From NCBI GenBank assembly GCA_030144965.1, contig JAMPUU010000017.1, forward strand, positions 558,001 through 622,000: a stretch of DNA of 64,000 nucleotides, in the 5' to 3' direction. Position numbers and translations under genes: made by a program. Every line of letters begins with the position of its first letter. The stretch's first letter is position 1. The DNA is from Nitrospira sp. BO4 (GTDB lineage: Bacteria > Nitrospirota > Nitrospiria > Nitrospirales > Nitrospiraceae). The notes beneath the pieces were generated by a model that did not search any database, was not told where the DNA came from, and saw only the letters and a list, made by a program, of their open reading frames with translations. Below are positions 18,829-27,618 of this stretch, piece after piece.

Positions 18829-19497
18829 ATGCTCAGGCGCGATGCACCATCGAATCGAAAGCGGCAGGTTCGAGGACTCAGTTGCGCCTCACGCCCTACG
18901 CGTCGCCCATTACGTTCTTCCGGCGGTTTCACTCTCCTTGAAATGCTGATTGCCCTGTTTCTCCTGGCCGGAGTCGTCGTCATCGTTCTCCCTCGGATTA
19001 GTCTCGACGAAGATTTACGTTCCACTGGAAGAAAACTGGTCGGGATCCTGCGAACCTTACAAGGTATGGCCATCACGAGTCAGACGCCCATCAAGCTCTA
19101 CCTCGATCTGGATCAGGGGAAATACTGGATGATGACCGTGGAAGGAAAGGAAGAGCGCATCCCGCTTGATCCGGGTTGGAAAACACCCCGTACACTCCCT
19201 GAATCGATCCGCTTTACGGAGGTCTCCATCGGACAAGACAAGCGCTTCTCCGGAAGAGTCGCGGTGACGTTTTTTACCAGCGGGCGTATTGAACCGGTCA
19301 CCATGTATCTGATGGACGGCAAGAGCAATCTCTTGGCATTGGCAGTCGATTCTTTGACCGGGGGAATTCGAGTCAGCGATGAACGACTCGATCCTCCACC
19401 CAACCGGATCATCCCCGACCGCGTAAAAATTCTATTGAAAGCCAGTGCGCAAGCCGGTGTCGGAGGGGCGCCGAGGGGGATATTACCCAATCAGTGA
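18829..19497 (+). CDS. gspH: Type II secretion minor pseudopilin GspH
   Basis: Minor pseudopilin. From the ATG at 18829 (chosen because it does not overlap gspG; the frame is open from 18802) there are 222 residues with a prepilin site at SGG33 followed by FTLLEML and the hydrophobic stretch IALFLLAGVVVIVLPRI. The leader is 33 residues, rich in Arg. The C-terminal part matches the GspH layout loosely (MAITSQTPIKLYLDLDQGKYW, FFTSGRIEPVTMYL). It follows gspG by 5 bases and precedes gspI by 9, so the operon is tight. Confidence 0.85.
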   Translation: MLRRDAPSNRKRQVRGLSCASRPTRRPLRSSGGFTLLEMLIALFLLAGVVVIVLPRISLDEDLRSTGRKLVGILRTLQGMAITSQTPIKLYLDLDQGKYWMMTVEGKEERIPLDPGWKTPRTLPESIRFTEVSIGQDKRFSGRVAVTFFTSGRIEPVTMYLMDGKSNLLALAVDSLTGGIRVSDERLDPPPNRIIPDRVKILLKASAQAGVGGAPRGILPNQ

Positions 19498-19506
19498 CAC
19501 GTCGCA

Positions 19507-19944
19507 ATGGGACGGAATGCACACCACCCCAATTTCGATGAACGCGGTTTCACGTTGCTCGAAGTGCTGCTGGCAATCGCCTTATTGGCGATCGCACTTC
19601 CGATTCTCCTCGGCCTCAGAAATTTCGACCTGGATCTTCAGGGTCGAGCGACCGAACTGACTGCCGCGACCCTCTTGGCCCAAGAGAAATTAGTGGAAAC
19701 TGAACTCTCTGGACAATATTCCATAGGAGAGACTGTCGGGGATTTTCCGAACCTCCCGCTCGGAGCCCAGACCACGACCCAAGCGGTCCCCAGGGCCGTC
19801 GGTTACAAATGGAAGCGTACCATCGCGCCGACCCCGCTGGAGTTGATTCGAGAGATTCGCATCAAGGTGTTTTGGCCGCGTGGCGAGCTTGAAGAAAGTG
19901 TGGAGGTGAGTACCTATGTCTTTGCCGGGCGTCTCACCTTCTAA
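19507..19944 (+). CDS. gspI: Type II secretion minor pseudopilin GspI
   Basis: Minor pseudopilin of the GspH-I-J-K tip complex. 145 residues with leader MGRNAHHPNFDERG, cleavage before FTLLEVL, then the helix LAIALLAIALPILLG and the pattern AATLLAQEKLVE, which is the typical GspI signature (A-x-x-x-A-x-x-K). Followed by a short beta domain. Its 3' end overlaps gspJ by 29 bases, indicating coupled translation. Confidence 0.9.
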   Translation: MGRNAHHPNFDERGFTLLEVLLAIALLAIALPILLGLRNFDLDLQGRATELTAATLLAQEKLVETELSGQYSIGETVGDFPNLPLGAQTTTQAVPRAVGYKWKRTIAPTPLELIREIRIKVFWPRGELEESVEVSTYVFAGRLTF

Positions 19945-20569
19945 ACAGCAAAGTGGTTTTACGCTTGTCGAGGTCTTGGTTGCCATTGCCCTGCTGGGCC
20001 TCATTGGCGCCATGGTCTTTGGATCACTCATCACGACAACGCGAACCATCGATGCCGGAAGAGATCATGCGGCAAGGGAAGAAACCGTCAGAAAGCTGTT
20101 GCGCCTTATGGCAGAGGAAATCTCACTCAGTAAGCGCAATCTCGCATACCCGTGGGTCGGGATGAACGGGACATGGGAAGGGTATCCGGCCGATACACTC
20201 GCGTTCCTCGCGATGAGTCAGGAGTTGAGTACCTCAACCGCCAAAGAGACCGATCCCATAAATATGATGAGCAAGGAGAGCGAAACCGTTCGAGTCGTGT
20301 ACACGCGGGAACGCGACCGGCTGATCCGCTTCGTCCGCAAAAACGTCTACACATTGACCGACACCAACGAATCGTTGGATCAGATGGAGTTGGCGGATCG
20401 TGTGCAAGCCTTCAACGTCCGGTACTACGACGACCAGAACCGGCTCTGGCTCGATGAATGGCCGACGGCCAGCAAAATGCCCAAGGCCGTACTGCTTGAA
20501 GTAACGTTTCAGGCTCCCGATACCGAGCCTTGGACGGTGCGGGAATGGGTGGCGATCGGAACACCATGA
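19916..20569 (+). CDS. gspJ: Type II secretion minor pseudopilin GspJ
   Basis: Minor pseudopilin. 217 residues beginning MSLPGVSPSKQQSG, then FTLVEVLVAIALLGLIGAMVF as the prepilin helix. The globular part contains MAEEISLSKRN and a long strand-rich region ending in QAPDTEPWTVREWVAIGTP, the usual GspJ ending with a W-x-R-E-W pattern. The start overlaps the end of gspI by 29 bases and its stop overlaps the gspN start (ATGA). It fits the tip complex with GspI and GspK. Confidence 0.92.
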   Translation: MSLPGVSPSKQQSGFTLVEVLVAIALLGLIGAMVFGSLITTTRTIDAGRDHAAREETVRKLLRLMAEEISLSKRNLAYPWVGMNGTWEGYPADTLAFLAMSQELSTSTAKETDPINMMSKESETVRVVYTRERDRLIRFVRKNVYTLTDTNESLDQMELADRVQAFNVRYYDDQNRLWLDEWPTASKMPKAVLLEVTFQAPDTEPWTVREWVAIGTP

Positions 20570-21450
20570 CCTTTAAATGGACTGACGCATGGAGAGAGAT
20601 CCTGGCGTGGACCGTGGGCGGAGTCTGCATCTTGGCTGTGTGCGTGATGGTCACCTTTCCGTATGGAATGCTCCAGGCCAGGTTGGTTGCGGAGCTCAAG
20701 CGAGCCACCGGTATGGATGTCCGAGTGGCCGATTGGACCCTGGGATTGCCGCTGAGCCTGGAATGGAGGAACGTCACTCTATCGAAGCAGAACTTGGCTC
20801 CCTTCCAGATGGCCGTTCTGCAAGCCAAGCTCGGAATCATGAAGGCCTTGAGCGGCGCGCTCGGACTCGACCTAGTCGTGCAGTTGGATGAGAACTCATC
20901 GCATACCAGTCTTGCCAAGGGCACGCTCACGGCCTCGTCGTTTTCGTTCTCCGGCCCCGTCACGGCAAAGGGTCAGTTTCAGCAGGTGGATCTCTCCAAA
21001 GTCGTCCGCCGCTATGTCACTCACGGCACGCTCAACGGAGATTTCTCTCATCGGGTCGACTCCGGCTTGGGAGCCGGAACCACGATGAAGGGCGAAGGGA
21101 CATGGACGGCGGACGCAACGGACCTGGTCATCGACCAGATTCCACTCGGCAACGGCCGAACCTTGTCGCTGACGTTCAGCAAAGTCTCGGCAGGGCTGGC
21201 GTGCCGGGACCTCCTCTGCGAAGTCACCCAGTTGAAGGGCGAGGGAATCGACGGCTCGTTCTCGGGCGAAGGGAACATCACCCTTCAGCAGCCGATGCCG
21301 AACAGCCAATTGCACCTCACGGTGACGGTAATCCCAGGCCCCGGCTTTGTGGCGAAAGCCGGGACACTCGGCCTCCCCTCACCGCCTCCTGGAACCCCCA
21401 TGACCGTGAAGATCGTCGGAACCTTGGCACAGGCGAGGATTGCATTGTAA
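20566..21450 (+). CDS. gspN: Type II secretion system protein GspN-like
   Basis: Inner-membrane-anchored periplasmic accessory protein. Start chosen at the ATG at 20566, which shares ATGA with the gspJ stop; the frame is open to 20530 but the overlap start leads straight into TFKWTDAWREILAWTVGG and a membrane segment near 15-36. The following repeats of strand-forming sequence (VRVADWTLGLPLSLEWRNV, LNGDFSHRVD, GSFSGEGNITL) resemble the GspN/AsmA-like fold, and the annotation rests on this plus position in the operon. Role in secretion is not well established even in model systems. Confidence 0.8.
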   Translation: MTFKWTDAWREILAWTVGGVCILAVCVMVTFPYGMLQARLVAELKRATGMDVRVADWTLGLPLSLEWRNVTLSKQNLAPFQMAVLQAKLGIMKALSGALGLDLVVQLDENSSHTSLAKGTLTASSFSFSGPVTAKGQFQQVDLSKVVRRYVTHGTLNGDFSHRVDSGLGAGTTMKGEGTWTADATDLVIDQIPLGNGRTLSLTFSKVSAGLACRDLLCEVTQLKGEGIDGSFSGEGNITLQQPMPNSQLHLTVTVIPGPGFVAKAGTLGLPSPPPGTPMTVKIVGTLAQARIAL

Positions 21451-21486
21451 AGTAGGATCCTTGTAGGACTATTCATCGAGACTGTT

Positions 21487-23070
21487 ATGTCAATCGTGAA
21501 CGAATGTGTGGGGCTGGATATCGGGCAAACGGGCTTGAAAGCCGTCCGTTTCCGCCGCCGTCTGAGCGGACGCGAAACCGTCGACTACTTTCAACACCCC
21601 ATGCCGTTTTCCCGTCCGGAAGATCTTGAACCGGCTCGACGCGTGCAGTCGCTGCGGGGATTCCTCTGGAAGAATGGACTCTATGCCACAGATCGATTGG
21701 TCACCGCGATTCCCTGCCAGGACCTCTTCGTCAGAACGCTCTCGTTTCCCTTCAAGGATTCAGCCAAGCTAGCCCAAGTCGTGCCCTTTGAAGTCGAGAA
21801 TCTTGTGCCCATGCCGCTCGAAGATCTCGCGGTCGGAAGCCTGGTCTTACCGCCTGGACAGCTGGTTGAAGGGGCTTCCCGCGAGTCCAAGGGCTCGGAG
21901 GTTCTGGTCACGGCAGCGCCAAGAGACAAGGTCGACGAGCATCTCAAGTTTTTGGCCCAAGCCGATGTGGAACCGTCGGCAATCAATGTCGATGCCATGG
22001 CGCTCTTTTCCGTCACTCAATTTCTGCAGGAAGAAGGAGCCGCCGTCCCGCAAGATTTGGCCATCATCGACGTCGGAGCTTCGAAAACCACCCTCTGTCT
22101 GGTGCAGGGGGGACGTCCCGTCATGCTCCGGACGATTCTCTGGGGCGGTAACCATGTGACGCACGCCCTGGCTGTCCGGCACGCCTGCAGCTTCGCCGAC
22201 GCGGAACGTCACAAGCGCACGATGGCCGTGGATCAAGTACACGGCATGTTGGAGCCTATCCTGAGAGAGCTTCGGATCACATTACAGGGCTATCAAGGAA
22301 ACGACCGTAGTCGCTTGACTCACTGCTGGGTATGCGGAGGAGGGTCGAAGCTCCAGGAAATCGGAGGTTACATCTCTCGTCAATTAGGACTCTATCCGGT
22401 AGGGCCGCGCCAAGGATTTGGCGCCGATACTCCGAGAGCATTTTCCATCGCATTCGGTTTGGCCATTCACCCGAAAATCATCCGACCCCGCTGGCGGTTC
22501 AAATCGTCTCCGCTAGGGCTCGCGCTTGATCTGAAAGGGGTCTCGGAAGCGGGTTCACCGGACTCCGCCATGACCAAACGAGACCGCCGGTTGGCGACGG
22601 CTGCCGGCTTGGTGATCGCCGTCTTTGCTCTCGTGGATTTCTCGATTCACTTCATGCTGCAGGATCAACGAGTGACCAGGCTGAAAACCGCCCTGCACAG
22701 CCAATATGAGCAACTCTTCGGACCAGGCGCCGCCTCCGGAGAAGAACTTGATCAAGCACAATACCGACTCGGAGTCCTCGACAAGTCACTCGGCCTTGTC
22801 GATGCTACGAACGGGAAGGCCTTGCTCACGCTCTCGACATTCGTGAAACAACTGCCGCCGGGAACGATGGTCAAGGTCCGCGAGCTGACCGTCGATGGCG
22901 CGGTTATTATCCTGGAGGGAGAGACCACGTCTTTTGACGCGGTGGAACGCATCAAACAAACCTTCATATCGAGCCCGCGGCTGACGGACGTGTCGGTGAC
23001 GGAAACGCGAGTGGGCGCGACTTCCAATCAAGTTGTGTTTCGCATGACGGTGACGGTGCAGCAACCATGA
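21487..23070 (+). CDS. gspL: GspL-like protein: PilM-type actin fold fused to a PilN-like membrane domain
   Basis: 527 residues. The N-terminal 350 residues are a PilM/FtsA-type actin-like domain (GLDIGQTGLKAVRF near 9-22, PFEVENLVP, IIDVGASKTTLCLVQGG, WVCGGGSKL). A single membrane segment follows near 371-391, then a PilN-like periplasmic part with a coiled stretch and LTVDGAVIILEGETTSFDAV. In type II systems GspL has this architecture and recruits GspE to the membrane; in type IV pili the two halves are separate PilM and PilN proteins. Position before gspM and gspK makes GspL the best call. Confidence 0.88.
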   Translation: MSIVNECVGLDIGQTGLKAVRFRRRLSGRETVDYFQHPMPFSRPEDLEPARRVQSLRGFLWKNGLYATDRLVTAIPCQDLFVRTLSFPFKDSAKLAQVVPFEVENLVPMPLEDLAVGSLVLPPGQLVEGASRESKGSEVLVTAAPRDKVDEHLKFLAQADVEPSAINVDAMALFSVTQFLQEEGAAVPQDLAIIDVGASKTTLCLVQGGRPVMLRTILWGGNHVTHALAVRHACSFADAERHKRTMAVDQVHGMLEPILRELRITLQGYQGNDRSRLTHCWVCGGGSKLQEIGGYISRQLGLYPVGPRQGFGADTPRAFSIAFGLAIHPKIIRPRWRFKSSPLGLALDLKGVSEAGSPDSAMTKRDRRLATAAGLVIAVFALVDFSIHFMLQDQRVTRLKTALHSQYEQLFGPGAASGEELDQAQYRLGVLDKSLGLVDATNGKALLTLSTFVKQLPPGTMVKVRELTVDGAVIILEGETTSFDAVERIKQTFISSPRLTDVSVTETRVGATSNQVVFRMTVTVQQP

Positions 23071-23615
23071 TACAGAGCTTCCGGGAACGATGGCATCATA
23101 TGTCACAGCGCGAGCGCGTCATCATGCTGACCGGCGGAATCGTGCTCGGACTCAGCCTGCTCTTTGTGCTGATTGTGGATCCCCTGCTGGACAAGCTCGA
23201 TCGCCTCGAACGCCAGGCGGTGCGGAAACAGAAAGACCTCGCCGAGCTGACTGTGCTCGGCCAAACCTATCTTGCCAAACGAGACCGCTTGACCAAGGTC
23301 GAAAGTCGCATGCCCGGAGCCGACAGCCATTTCTCTCTCCTCACGTTTATGGAAGAAGCGGCGACCACCGCGCACGTGCGCGAGCGAATTGCCGGCATGC
23401 AGCCGCAAGTACAGTCGCTGGCGCAAGGATATGAAGAAACAGCCGTCGATCTCCGGTTGGAAGGCGTTCAACTTCCGGAGTTACTGGCGTTACTGGTCGC
23501 CATCGATCAAGCTCCATACGACCTTCACGTTCGCCACCTGCAAATTCGCCCGAAATTCGATAATCCCGTCAATATCGACGCAACCATTCGTGTCTTGAGC
23601 TATGCCAAGAGCTGA
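23067..23615 (+). CDS. gspM: Type II secretion system protein GspM-like
   Basis: Bitopic inner-membrane protein that partners GspL. 182 residues: a short amphipathic N-terminus with MSQRERVIMLTGG, a membrane helix near 20-38, a coiled-coil-like stretch (DKLDRLERQAVRKQKDLAEL), and a small periplasmic ferredoxin-like domain with VDLRLEGVQLPELLALL. The start overlaps the gspL stop (ATGA) and the end overlaps gspK by 14 bases. Identification rests on topology and on the L-M-K order. Confidence 0.85.
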   Translation: MIQSFRERWHHMSQRERVIMLTGGIVLGLSLLFVLIVDPLLDKLDRLERQAVRKQKDLAELTVLGQTYLAKRDRLTKVESRMPGADSHFSLLTFMEEAATTAHVRERIAGMQPQVQSLAQGYEETAVDLRLEGVQLPELLALLVAIDQAPYDLHVRHLQIRPKFDNPVNIDATIRVLSYAKS

Positions 23616-24546
23616 TGAACGGGGCGTCGCGCTTCTACTGGCGCTGCTGATACTGACCCTGCTGACAGCGCTCATCCTTGAATTTGACGCGGAAGCTCGC
23701 CGTGAGTACAGAGCTGCCGCCACCTTTCGCGACGACTATAAGGCCAGCATGCTGACGCGGGCCGCCGTGCAGGCAGCGCGGGCGGTGCTGCAGCAGGATC
23801 TCATGCGCGAAAAGATGACCGGTCAAAAATACGACGGCCCCACTGATATTTGGGCCATGCCGATCAAGAATTATGCGATCGGAGACGGATTCCTGACCGC
23901 GCAAATCCAAGACGAGATGGGGAAATTGAACCTGAACGACCTCGCGTCAAGTTCGGGAAGCGAGGTGGAGCAGAAAAAGAAGGTCCTCCGGGTCAAACGA
24001 TTATTCGAACTGCTCAGGGTCAACCCGAACCTGGTCGATGCGCTCATCGATTGGGTCGACCAGGATGAAGTGCCCCAACCGACCGGCGCGGAGAGCCTGT
24101 ACTACCAATCGCTGAGGCCGCCTTACCGATCCGCCAACAGTCCGCTGCCGGGCCTAGGAGATCTGCGGCTCATCAAGGGATTTACTCCGGACATTATCGA
24201 GCGAATCTCTCCATATGTCACCGTGTACCCGTTGGAGGGTGGCGCAGCGGTGAATCTCAACACGGCTGATCCCATCGTCATCCAAACGCTCGACCCGAGC
24301 ATCAGCCAGACCGTCGCGATTGAAATCGTGCAGGGACGCCCCTACAAAACCAAGGTTGAACTCGACCGGATCGGAAACTTTCAAGAAATCGGTCGAGCGT
24401 TGAGGAACGACTACGATGTGAGGTCGGACTATTTCTCCGCGCGCCTCACCATCACCATCAACGAAACAACCAAGAGTTCCCTTGCAATCTTGAGGCGAGA
24501 CGCCGGTAAAGGCGAGAGCACCGTGGAGTACTTGCGGGTGCTTTAG
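23602..24546 (+). CDS. gspK: Type II secretion minor pseudopilin GspK
   Basis: Largest minor pseudopilin, expected to cap the pseudopilus. 314 residues starting MPRADERG, then VALLLALLILTLLTALILEF. There is no Glu at +5, which is normal for GspK. The body has GKLNLNDLASS, RLFELLRVNPNLVDALIDWVD, SLRPPYRSANSPLPGLGDLRLIKG and VNLNTADPIVIQTLD, the well-known GspK pattern with helix-hairpin-helix-like repeats. It is the last gene of the operon and converges on the minus-strand chemotaxis run. Confidence 0.94.
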   Translation: MPRADERGVALLLALLILTLLTALILEFDAEARREYRAAATFRDDYKASMLTRAAVQAARAVLQQDLMREKMTGQKYDGPTDIWAMPIKNYAIGDGFLTAQIQDEMGKLNLNDLASSSGSEVEQKKKVLRVKRLFELLRVNPNLVDALIDWVDQDEVPQPTGAESLYYQSLRPPYRSANSPLPGLGDLRLIKGFTPDIIERISPYVTVYPLEGGAAVNLNTADPIVIQTLDPSISQTVAIEIVQGRPYKTKVELDRIGNFQEIGRALRNDYDVRSDYFSARLTITINETTKSSLAILRRDAGKGESTVEYLRVL

Positions 24547-24611
24547 TGATACAGACTGAGTTTCAGGTTGCGTGTTTCTGGTTTCGCGAGGCGAGTGTTT
24601 CTCTTTTGGGT

Positions 24612-24660
24612 TCCCGTTTCTTGTTGGCGCAATACCACAAACTCGAAACATGAAACGGGA
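24612..24660. repeat. Inverted repeat between convergent operons
   Basis: TCCCGTTTC at 24612-24620 pairs with GAAACGGGA at 24652-24660 (9 perfect bases) within the 116-base gap separating gspK from the convergent response-regulator gene. The gap also repeats the word GTTTC several times. It may act as a bidirectional transcription barrier, but there is no T-run and the loop is long, so a terminator is only a guess. Confidence 0.4.
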
Positions 24661-24662
24661 GT

Positions 24663-25562
24663 CTACTCAAGCGGCACCGTAATCATCGCCTCATTCCCCC
24701 GTTCGTTGTATGTCAAGCAAGGAAAGAACGATCGGGCCAAAAAGATCCCTCGCCCGTTCGCGCCTACGGACTCACAACCGTCCTGGGATCGCGTGAGCAG
24801 ACTCCGCCACTTGAAGCCCTTTCCCTCATCGGTGATGCGGTACACCAAGTTGTTGGCACTCTTGTCGTGAAGCACATGAATGACCACCCGGCGGTCTCGG
24901 AGCCGTGATTGGGCGAGGCGGTTGGCGAGGAGTTGCTCATAGTGGCCGTTAATCAGAGCTTCCCGCTTCTCCTGATAAAAGATCTCGAGATTCCCATGTT
25001 CGATCGCGTTGAAGAGCAACTCCTGAAGGGTTCCCCGAAGATGGAGCCGTTGTATCGGAGGCAAGGTCGAGGCCGTCGTCTTGATCAACCAGGAAATGAC
25101 CCCCGGAATGTGTGTGGGGTCGGAATCGACCGTCAGTCGATATTCCGACAGGCAAAGTCCAGGCAGCTCCGCCAGGTCTCCAGGCAGTAGATCCTGAGCA
25201 CGCTGCAGCGCGCGGGCCAGTTCTTCCTCGACGATGGGCTTGTGGAGATAGTCGGCAGCCCCGACGCGAAGCGCCTCGACAATGATGGGTTCCGGCGCAT
25301 CTCTCGCCATCACGATGACCGGGCAGAGCTCATGCCGGGCCCTGATCTCTTTGACCAGTCTGAGACCGGCTGCTTCCGGAAGAAACGCGTCGGTGATAAC
25401 AATGTCCGGCGAAGCCAGATCGATCGCAGTCAGAGCGGTCGCCGGATCAGACGCGGCGACGACCGAAAATCCTCTCCCCTCCAGATGTCGGACGATACGT
25501 GCCTGCGTTTCTCGACATGGATCGATGATCAAGAGCTGGTTGCGAGCATCGAGCATGCTCAT
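24663..25562 (-). CDS. Receiver domain fused to an anti-sigma-type HATPase (RsbW-like)
   Basis: Cytoplasmic 299-residue regulator. Residues 5-125 are a CheY-type receiver with phospho-acceptor D58 (ITDAFLP) and K108 (LHKP). Residues about 145-299 are a GHKL ATPase with N-box ELLFNAIEHGN near 178-188, G1 DEGKGF and G2 GANGRGI, ending FNERGNEAMI-like strands. This is the kinase fold that phosphorylates STAS antagonists in partner switching. Its ATG overlaps the Hpt stop (TCAT on the plus strand), so it is co-translated with the Hpt gene and closes the operon. Phosphorylation of the receiver could control kinase activity toward the STAS proteins encoded nearby; that is inference. Confidence 0.88.
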   Translation of the reverse strand: MSMLDARNQLLIIDPCRETQARIVRHLEGRGFSVVAASDPATALTAIDLASPDIVITDAFLPEAAGLRLVKEIRARHELCPVIVMARDAPEPIIVEALRVGAADYLHKPIVEEELARALQRAQDLLPGDLAELPGLCLSEYRLTVDSDPTHIPGVISWLIKTTASTLPPIQRLHLRGTLQELLFNAIEHGNLEIFYQEKREALINGHYEQLLANRLAQSRLRDRRVVIHVLHDKSANNLVYRITDEGKGFKWRSLLTRSQDGCESVGANGRGIFLARSFFPCLTYNERGNEAMITVPLE

Positions 25563-25918
25563 GCGGCGATTCCCTCGTCGAGTACCCGGCGGAGCGCCGC
25601 CAGAAGGCGAAGAAGTTCGCGTTCCAACGCGTCGTAGTGTTCTCCGGCTTGCGTTAAATTTCCGGCTTTCGCCGCTTCTTCCAGGTCTTTGCAGGCGTGA
25701 AGGGCAGCCGGAGCGCAGAACTGGAGAATCGCTCCCTTCAAGCGGTGACTGGATCGCGCCAACCCTACGGCATTCTGGCCGCTCAGCGCCGCCTGAGCTT
25801 CGCCCAAGTCCTTGGGGCCATGCTCGACAAACAATTCCACCATCATCTGAAAGATCTCTCGATCGTGATCCACGCGGGCGAGGGCCTCGTCGAGGTTGAA
25901 GACGGGGTCAAGAGTCAT
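25559..25918 (-). CDS. Histidine phosphotransfer (Hpt) domain protein
   Basis: Small four-helix phosphorelay carrier, 119 residues, with the phospho-accepting histidine H58 in the motif SSHRLKGA and a second helix containing DLEEAAKAG. No other domain. It sits between a receiver-PP2C gene (11-base overlap) and a receiver-HATPase gene (4-base overlap). The natural guess is that it shuttles phosphate between those receivers or to and from CheA; the partner cannot be read from sequence. Confidence 0.9.
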   Translation of the reverse strand: MTLDPVFNLDEALARVDHDREIFQMMVELFVEHGPKDLGEAQAALSGQNAVGLARSSHRLKGAILQFCAPAALHACKDLEEAAKAGNLTQAGEHYDALERELLRLLAALRRVLDEGIAA

Positions 25919-27140
25919 GAAAGGTCTCTCTCAATTCGGAGATTTCGAGACCCATCAACGCCACATCATCGGGAAATTGTTCGTGCCCCAGCCACCCGAT
26001 CGCCGTCTCGATGGTCCCCGAGACGACCTCTTCCAGAGGGCGATCGCCGAATGAACGAATCGTCTTCTCCAGACGATCTTGCCCCCACAGTTCGCCGCTC
26101 GACGACGGCACTTCATAGAGACCGTCACTCAGAAGGTACAGGCGATCACCCGGCTCAACAGGGACCTTTTCTGTGAGGTAGGTCATCGACCCATCGAAGC
26201 CAAGCGGCAAATTTGGTCGAGCCATCCGACAGATTTCACCCGACCGGCGGTGAAGAAGCGCCCCATTGTGTCCGGCTGTCGAATAAGAGAGTGTGCGAGA
26301 GCGGGTATCGAGTCTGGCAAAGATGATCGTAAAGTAGTTTCCATCCTCCGTCAGAGGAAACTGTTTATTTGCTTCTGTCAGGATGGCGCCCGGATCGTTC
26401 GATCCGACGGCATGCAGCAGGCTGTCCCTCCGCAAAAAGGTCGAAAACGACGCGGAGCGCAGAGCCGGAGAGACACCGTGCCCGGACGCATCGAGCAAAT
26501 ACAGCCCCAGCACGTCTTCGCTCCACGGGACGACATTGAAGAGATCACCCCCCAACGCAAGCGACGGTCGATAGGCATGCACCATGCGAACACCGTGCAG
26601 GAGCGTCCCCGCAACGGGAAGGAGTGATTCGACATAGCGTGCGGCAGACTGGAGTTCCCGTTCGATGGCCTCCTGTTTTCGCTGGATTTCTTCCGTCACA
26701 TGCTCCAGCCTTCTGATCAACGTCGCCGCGCGCATCCCGGCCTGGACTCGAGCGGTAATTTCATACTTGCTTGCGGCCTTGCTGAGAAAGTCATCCGCAC
26801 CGCGGGCCAGCCCTTCAGCGATTTGCTCGGGCTGATCATGACTCGTCATCATGAGAATCTGGCTCGTCAGGAGCTCCGGATCTTGACGAACCAGTTCGCA
26901 GAAGGACGGGCCGTCCATTTCCGGCATCATCCAGTCCAAGATGGTCAGATCCGGCCGCTCGCGTCGAAGCATATCGAGTCCGGCCTTTCCATCGCCGGCT
27001 TCGATCACACGATAACCGAGCCGTTTGAGCCGAGCCGCCAATGCGATGCGCGCAACAGGCTCGTCGTCCACAACCAGAACGGTTTGCTCTTTCCCATCTT
27101 CTGAATGGCGGAGCATAGTCACGGGTAATGGAGTCGGCAT
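25908..27140 (-). CDS. Receiver domain fused to a PP2C-type (SpoIIE/RsbU) serine phosphatase
   Basis: 410 residues. Residues 20-140 are a receiver with D25/D26, phospho-acceptor D69 (TILDWMMPEMDG) and conserved Lys in LSKAA. A helical linker (EEIQRKQEAIEREL) precedes a PP2C/SpoIIE domain with the metal-binding motifs LGGDLFNVV, LDASGHGVSPAL, STAGHNGALL, LLSDGLYEV and FPDDVALM, all intact. Such proteins dephosphorylate STAS antagonists and so release them to bind their partner kinase. The gene is 79 bases downstream of the STAS gene at 27220-27570, its likely substrate. Same operon as the chemotaxis genes. Confidence 0.93.
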   Translation of the reverse strand: MPTPLPVTMLRHSEDGKEQTVLVVDDEPVARIALAARLKRLGYRVIEAGDGKAGLDMLRRERPDLTILDWMMPEMDGPSFCELVRQDPELLTSQILMMTSHDQPEQIAEGLARGADDFLSKAASKYEITARVQAGMRAATLIRRLEHVTEEIQRKQEAIERELQSAARYVESLLPVAGTLLHGVRMVHAYRPSLALGGDLFNVVPWSEDVLGLYLLDASGHGVSPALRSASFSTFLRRDSLLHAVGSNDPGAILTEANKQFPLTEDGNYFTIIFARLDTRSRTLSYSTAGHNGALLHRRSGEICRMARPNLPLGFDGSMTYLTEKVPVEPGDRLYLLSDGLYEVPSSSGELWGQDRLEKTIRSFGDRPLEEVVSGTIETAIGWLGHEQFPDDVALMGLEISELRETFHDS

Positions 27141-27219
27141 TGGGTGATGCTCTAATGAGAGAGACGTTGCGCGTCAGGAGGAACGGCCACGCGTGCCGTC
27201 AGACAATTCCACGAGCGAT

Positions 27220-27570
27220 CTAGGCTGCGCGTTGGTGTCCGGCCAATGCGTCTTGCTCGTTGTCGTAGACAGGAATCAACTTCTGAATATTCGCCAGGCT
27301 CATGATCTCCCGCACATAGCTTTGAGGCTTCAACATACTCACTTTCGCCTGACTCAACTTGAAGTTCTGCGAGACGAGGGCCAATAATCCGAGGCCGGAG
27401 CTGTCCACGAATCGGACCTCGGCCATGTTCAAGATCAAATGCCGACAGCCTTTTTGCCGGATGGTTTCCACGGCCGTCTTGAATTGTTCGCGATTGGCAT
27501 AGGTGAGATCGCCCGTCATCTCGAGAATGACACCGTTCGGCACGGGGCGCTCTTTCGTCTGCATCGACAT
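27220..27570 (-). CDS. STAS-domain anti-sigma factor antagonist (SpoIIAA/RsbV-like)
   Basis: 116 residues from the ATG at 27570, which has GGAGG five bases upstream; the upstream in-frame ATG at 27585 lies before this ribosome site and is rejected. The STAS fold is clear: LEMTGDLTYANREQFK, HLILNMAEVRFVDSSGLGLLAL. The DSSGLG loop is the canonical phospho-site of SpoIIAA-type antagonists, so it is probably the substrate of the nearby HATPase kinase and PP2C phosphatase. It shares its ending pattern (SLANIQKLIPVYDNEQDAL) with the neighbouring STAS gene, indicating duplication. Confidence 0.92.
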   Translation of the reverse strand: MSMQTKERPVPNGVILEMTGDLTYANREQFKTAVETIRQKGCRHLILNMAEVRFVDSSGLGLLALVSQNFKLSQAKVSMLKPQSYVREIMSLANIQKLIPVYDNEQDALAGHQRAA

Positions 27571-27618
27571 GGGATCCTCCTTCATTCGGATGAGTCCGGA
27601 CCAGGTTACTTGTTTCGA

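Noticed and set aside
24560-24662. GTTTC words repeated between gspK and the receiver-HATPase gene as a possible CRISPR or repeat array
   Set aside because: Spacing is irregular and only five-base words are shared; there are no equal-length repeats or spacers.
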